Assembly: GCF_000143535.2 (NCBI RefSeq)
Contig: NC_037325.1
Coordinates: forward strand, 1,116,001 to 1,180,000
Source of the DNA: Botrytis cinerea B05.10
Taxonomy: Eukaryota; Ascomycota; Leotiomycetes; Helotiales; Sclerotiniaceae
Length of the DNA: 64,000 nucleotides
Reading direction: 5' to 3'
The translations under genes and the position numbers were made by a program. The notes under the pieces were generated by a model that was not told the origin of the DNA, ran no database searches, and saw only the letters and a list, made by a program, of their open reading frames with translations. Below, in pieces: positions 61,085 through 64,000 of the stretch; the first letter of the stretch is position 1, and the number at the start of each line of letters is the position of its first letter.

Positions 61085-63169
61085 TCAAATACCTACTCTC
61101 AAATTTTCTAAATCTAAAATCACGTCTGAAAGCAACTCCTTAAACTCAGCCGCCTCTTGCTTATCTCCCATATTTCCTACGATGACCTCTAATTCCTCCG
61201 CCATTTTTCTTTGAGCTTCTTGATCCTTCGAGTAACGCTTTCGCATGCCATCTCCTGATTTTGATAACAATGCTGTAGATAGCTGTAGCATGGCAATGTG
61301 TAGCTCTATGGCCACCGAAGATGATGATGAGGCAGCTAATTTTATGGCAGATGTGGTTGAGATCAGAGTTAACCATTCCTGTTTAATAAACGATGTTGAC
61401 TCTTCATCTATGACTGCGAGTAGAATTCGTACGATTTGGAGACCTCTTGCTGCTTCTGCAGTTATGGAAGATTGAAACTTTGTGGGTGGTGTGGTATCGG
61501 CAACACGGCTAAGGATAAGGAGGAGATCTTCAGAAACTACTTGCCACCCATCCTGATTCAAGAAAGCTTCCACTCCATCCTCAGTGGTCATGATTCCTTC
61601 GAGCGCCAGTAATATAGGATATCTGAAGTCAGGCTCATCCATAGTACTTATTTTGTATAGCTCAATGAACATATCCATCATACCAGCACTTTCTTTGCGT
61701 AAATTTTCGTTCTCATCCTCACGGATCCATATGGCTAATGCCCTGATACTAGCTAGGATCAAGGGGTCCGTAGTAACCTTATCTTGAATAGAATCCCAGG
61801 TTAAAGTGAGTCTCGTTCCTTCAGACGTGGCAGTTGTTCCAGCTCGTGCAGAAGGGTGTAATCCAGAGGCACCAGCAATAGATGCGTCCCATCTATCTCG
61901 CAGGTATTCAATTGCCAAAGACATAGTCTCGGCAATATCCTTTCGCAATTTCAGCATTAGATCTGGGGGCACGGTGAAGGATGTGGAATTTTCTTCATCG
62001 AGACTTCGAACAAGGTATCCTATGAAGCTTGAGAGAACATCAAATGCGGCTGCAAGTCGTTGTGAGATATTTGAATAGTCACTGTTATTCAATTTCGCTA
62101 AGAGTGACGGGAAGGATGATCGCAAGTCAATCAATAGAAGATTTACAAATAAATAAGAAAACGGCTTGCTATTACTTTCATTCTTGTTCGAGGTATGCAG
62201 ATTTTCATCGTTGAACAACAATGAAGGGCATGTCACAGGGTATGCTTGTAGCAATGCCGCTGCCGCCTGGGTATATGCAACTCTACCAGCGAGTGTGGGC
62301 TTCCTGTTGACCAACTCGCGAAGCAAGACAACTATAGACTTAAGCCACTTTGGATTACGCGGAAGCGCCTAAAACACGTTAGACTCGTTACTTTTAATAG
62401 AGGGAGTATTGATGAATACCTCGAAAGATAACTTAGGTATAAAGCTTGAAACAAAAGATAAAAATGTGACAGCATCAGTTCCTTTAAACACTACAAGGAG
62501 ATTTGGGATCACTCGATTGATACTTTCATGGACAGCTTGTACTTCGATCGTTGAAACATTTGCCCAAGTATAGTTTAGAATGTCAAGAACAAGAGGGCAT
62601 TGTGGCGCGATCTCTGTCAATGAAGAGAGATCCTCAATCTTTAAAAGTTCTAGAGAGCCTTCTACTTGACTGACTATAGTCAACAGCGTTTGGAGAATAA
62701 ACTGTGTAGTTTCAGGGGAACTAGATAGCATTAGCACGTGATTCATGTGCGGATAGTTGGAGTGTTACCTTTGAACAAGTGCTTTAACCAGCGGTCCTGT
62801 TCTCCCGGTGAGCTGTGGTCCCCTTCGAGTATTTTCTGGCAATAATATAGAGAATGTATGTAGTACAGCTACTGCGAGATCTACCATATCTTTTGCTTGG
62901 GCCTTGTCAATCTTCCCACTAAGTTGAGCTCGCAATAGTCGATCCAAGAACTTTGAGGATATAGATTCCCAAAGTATTTGTAGGCGTTCTGTATTTTTGA
63001 CGAGCTGTTGTTCGTTGTCAAGAACGGATTTAAGGAGAGCAAGTCCTACGAACCTGGAAGTGTCGTCTTTCGCCTTTAAGAGGTCCTTCATTTTTTCAAA
63101 AGTTGCGCCAGGGCTACTGAGACCCGTTGGCTCAGGATTTGAGCTATCACCGACCTTTGATTCTGACAT
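61085..63169 (-). CDS. Neurochondrin family protein
   Basis: Three exons, 63169-62769, 62720-62420, 62368-61085; 661 aa, in phase. Helical all through, with the neurochondrin pattern: KDDTSRFVGLALLKSVLDN, a segment FLDRLLRAQLSGKI, LVDLAVAVLHTFSIL-type text (DLAVAVLHTFSILLPE), SSPETTQFILQTLLTIV, NRKPTLAGRVAYTQAAAALL, and late DPLILASIRALAIWIREDEN with PILLALEGIMTTEDG. ARM/HEAT-like repeats are expected. In animals neurochondrin binds receptors and is neuronal; in fungi the role is unknown. No signal peptide. It is divergent from the CLC gene, 234 bp apart. Confidence 0.87.
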
Positions 63170-63403
63170 GCTTGATTCACAGTATATTTAGAACCTTTAA
63201 TTCATCCACGTTGGAATCAAATGAATTTTGATCTTCGAAGCACTGGTAGAATTAGGATTGGGTATCAAATAGCTTTCGGTCGGAATTCGGTAAAACGTTG
63301 ATCCGGAGGATTCTAGAGCACTCGAGACTCTAAGTCAACGACAAAGCTATTCCAGCTTACGACTATTGCAGAAGATGCAGATGTTTCTATCGAATGTATA
63401 AAG
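63170..63403. promoter_or_regulatory. Shared bidirectional promoter, neurochondrin/CLC
   Basis: Only 234 bp separate the two divergent ATGs, so both promoters and 5' UTRs must overlap or abut here. No specific site recognised. Confidence 0.5.
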
Positions 63404-64000
63404 ATGGCCAGTTCATCTGCGGGTTATTTCGCAACTCGGCGACAGCCCGACTCGTCGTCGAGTCGCAGTCCACCAAATCACCTCTCGGCCGAAGATGACA
63501 GCGATAACGATGATCCCCAAGCTGTACTTGCAGACGATCCACTTGACGAAGACAGCCCAAACCACTTCTCATTTAAGCGCAAACAGAAACAACCTGCGAC
63601 GTCGAATTTTCTATCTGCATTTACCAAACCCAGTAGTGGATCCCAGTCGCGGCATAACACACCATCACCAAGAGGAAGCACAACAAGCCCAGGGAATGGT
63701 CGAGCATACCCAATAGGAAATAATTCACAACATAGTCCTAAGCCTAAAGATGGAGGGCCATTGGACTGGTATGTTGAGGGGCCAGGGCGACGGGTTGGAT
63801 ATGAGGATATGACAGCTATTGATTGGATCTTTGAATACACGAAAGAACGACAAAGACTACGGACGTTATACTCGAGCGCAACAGGATTGGTTGGATATAT
63901 ACAACAGCTTTTGGATGCAAGTCAGATATGGATAGTTCTTGTTCTGACTGGGCTGGCAGCAGGCGCATTTGCAGCCGGAATTGATATTGTCACGGATTTT
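63404..64000 (+). CDS. CLC chloride channel, N-terminal part
   Basis: An open frame from ATG 63404 runs off the window end (199 codons visible, no stop). Residues 1-120 are hydrophilic and low complexity, with acidic SAEDDSDNDD. Then come LDWYVEGPGRRVGYEDMTAI, DWIFEYTKERQRLRTLY, and the first membrane helix IWIVLVLTGLAAGAFAAGID followed by IVTDF. This matches the N-terminus of fungal voltage-gated chloride channels/H+ exchangers (CLC), where D(I/L)...W.DLK.G.C should come next. No intron seen so far. Selectivity filter and pore are beyond the window. Confidence 0.83.
   Translation, partial: MASSSAGYFATRRQPDSSSSRSPPNHLSAEDDSDNDDPQAVLADDPLDEDSPNHFSFKRKQKQPATSNFLSAFTKPSSGSQSRHNTPSPRGSTTSPGNGRAYPIGNNSQHSPKPKDGGPLDWYVEGPGRRVGYEDMTAIDWIFEYTKERQRLRTLYSSATGLVGYIQQLLDASQIWIVLVLTGLAAGAFAAGIDIVTDF

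Overview
The window looks like nuclear DNA of a filamentous ascomycete. The genes carry short GT-AG introns (about 45-110 nt) with CTAAC/CTGAC-like branch sites, codon use is AT-leaning, and the gene set is typically fungal (Med6, Dhr1/Ecm16, a UstYa-type DUF3328 pair, a GH5 endoglucanase, a DUF2985 protein, a NACHT/TPR STAND protein). My best guess is a Leotiomycete of the Sclerotinia/Botrytis type. That is inference from gene content, not from a search. Most gene models below were joined exon by exon by hand and checked for reading phase.

Layout. 148-6621: proteasome assembly chaperone PAC3, an IPNS-like 2-oxoglutarate/Fe(II) oxygenase on the minus strand, and a divergent NCS1 uracil-type permease. 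6622-10829: a gene-poor stretch with nested pogo-like terminal inverted repeats (7269-7695) and an unusual array of a ~28-nt motif recurring every ~230-265 bp (7904-9380). 10830-17257: housekeeping pair MED6 (minus) and the DEAH helicase DHR1/ECM16 (plus). 18748-19287: a small LSB/PIN3-like protein that lacks its SH3 domain.

19713-35544 is the most interesting part: a candidate dikaritin-type RiPP cluster. It holds a secreted precursor with seven Lys-Arg-bounded repeats carrying FVPTII(Q/P)YKDY cores, two intact UstYa/UstYb-like (DUF3328) oxidases with both HxxHC motifs, a full ABCC transporter and an MFS transporter. The likely scheme is that the precursor enters the secretory pathway, Kex2 cuts after Lys-Arg, the UstY proteins cyclise the cores through tyrosine, and one of the transporters exports the product. 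No tyrosinase, P450, methyltransferase or peptidase is visible, so the set resembles a minimal asperipin-like cluster.

36227-50563: an O-fucosyltransferase-like Golgi protein, a secreted yellow/MRJP-family protein, a ~2040-residue NACHT-TPR STAND (NLR-like) protein and a secreted GH5 endoglucanase. 51738-64000: a small membrane protein, a DUF2985 membrane protein with a probable GC-AG intron, a second secreted dibasic-repeat protein, a neurochondrin homologue, and the 5' end of a CLC chloride channel that runs off the window.
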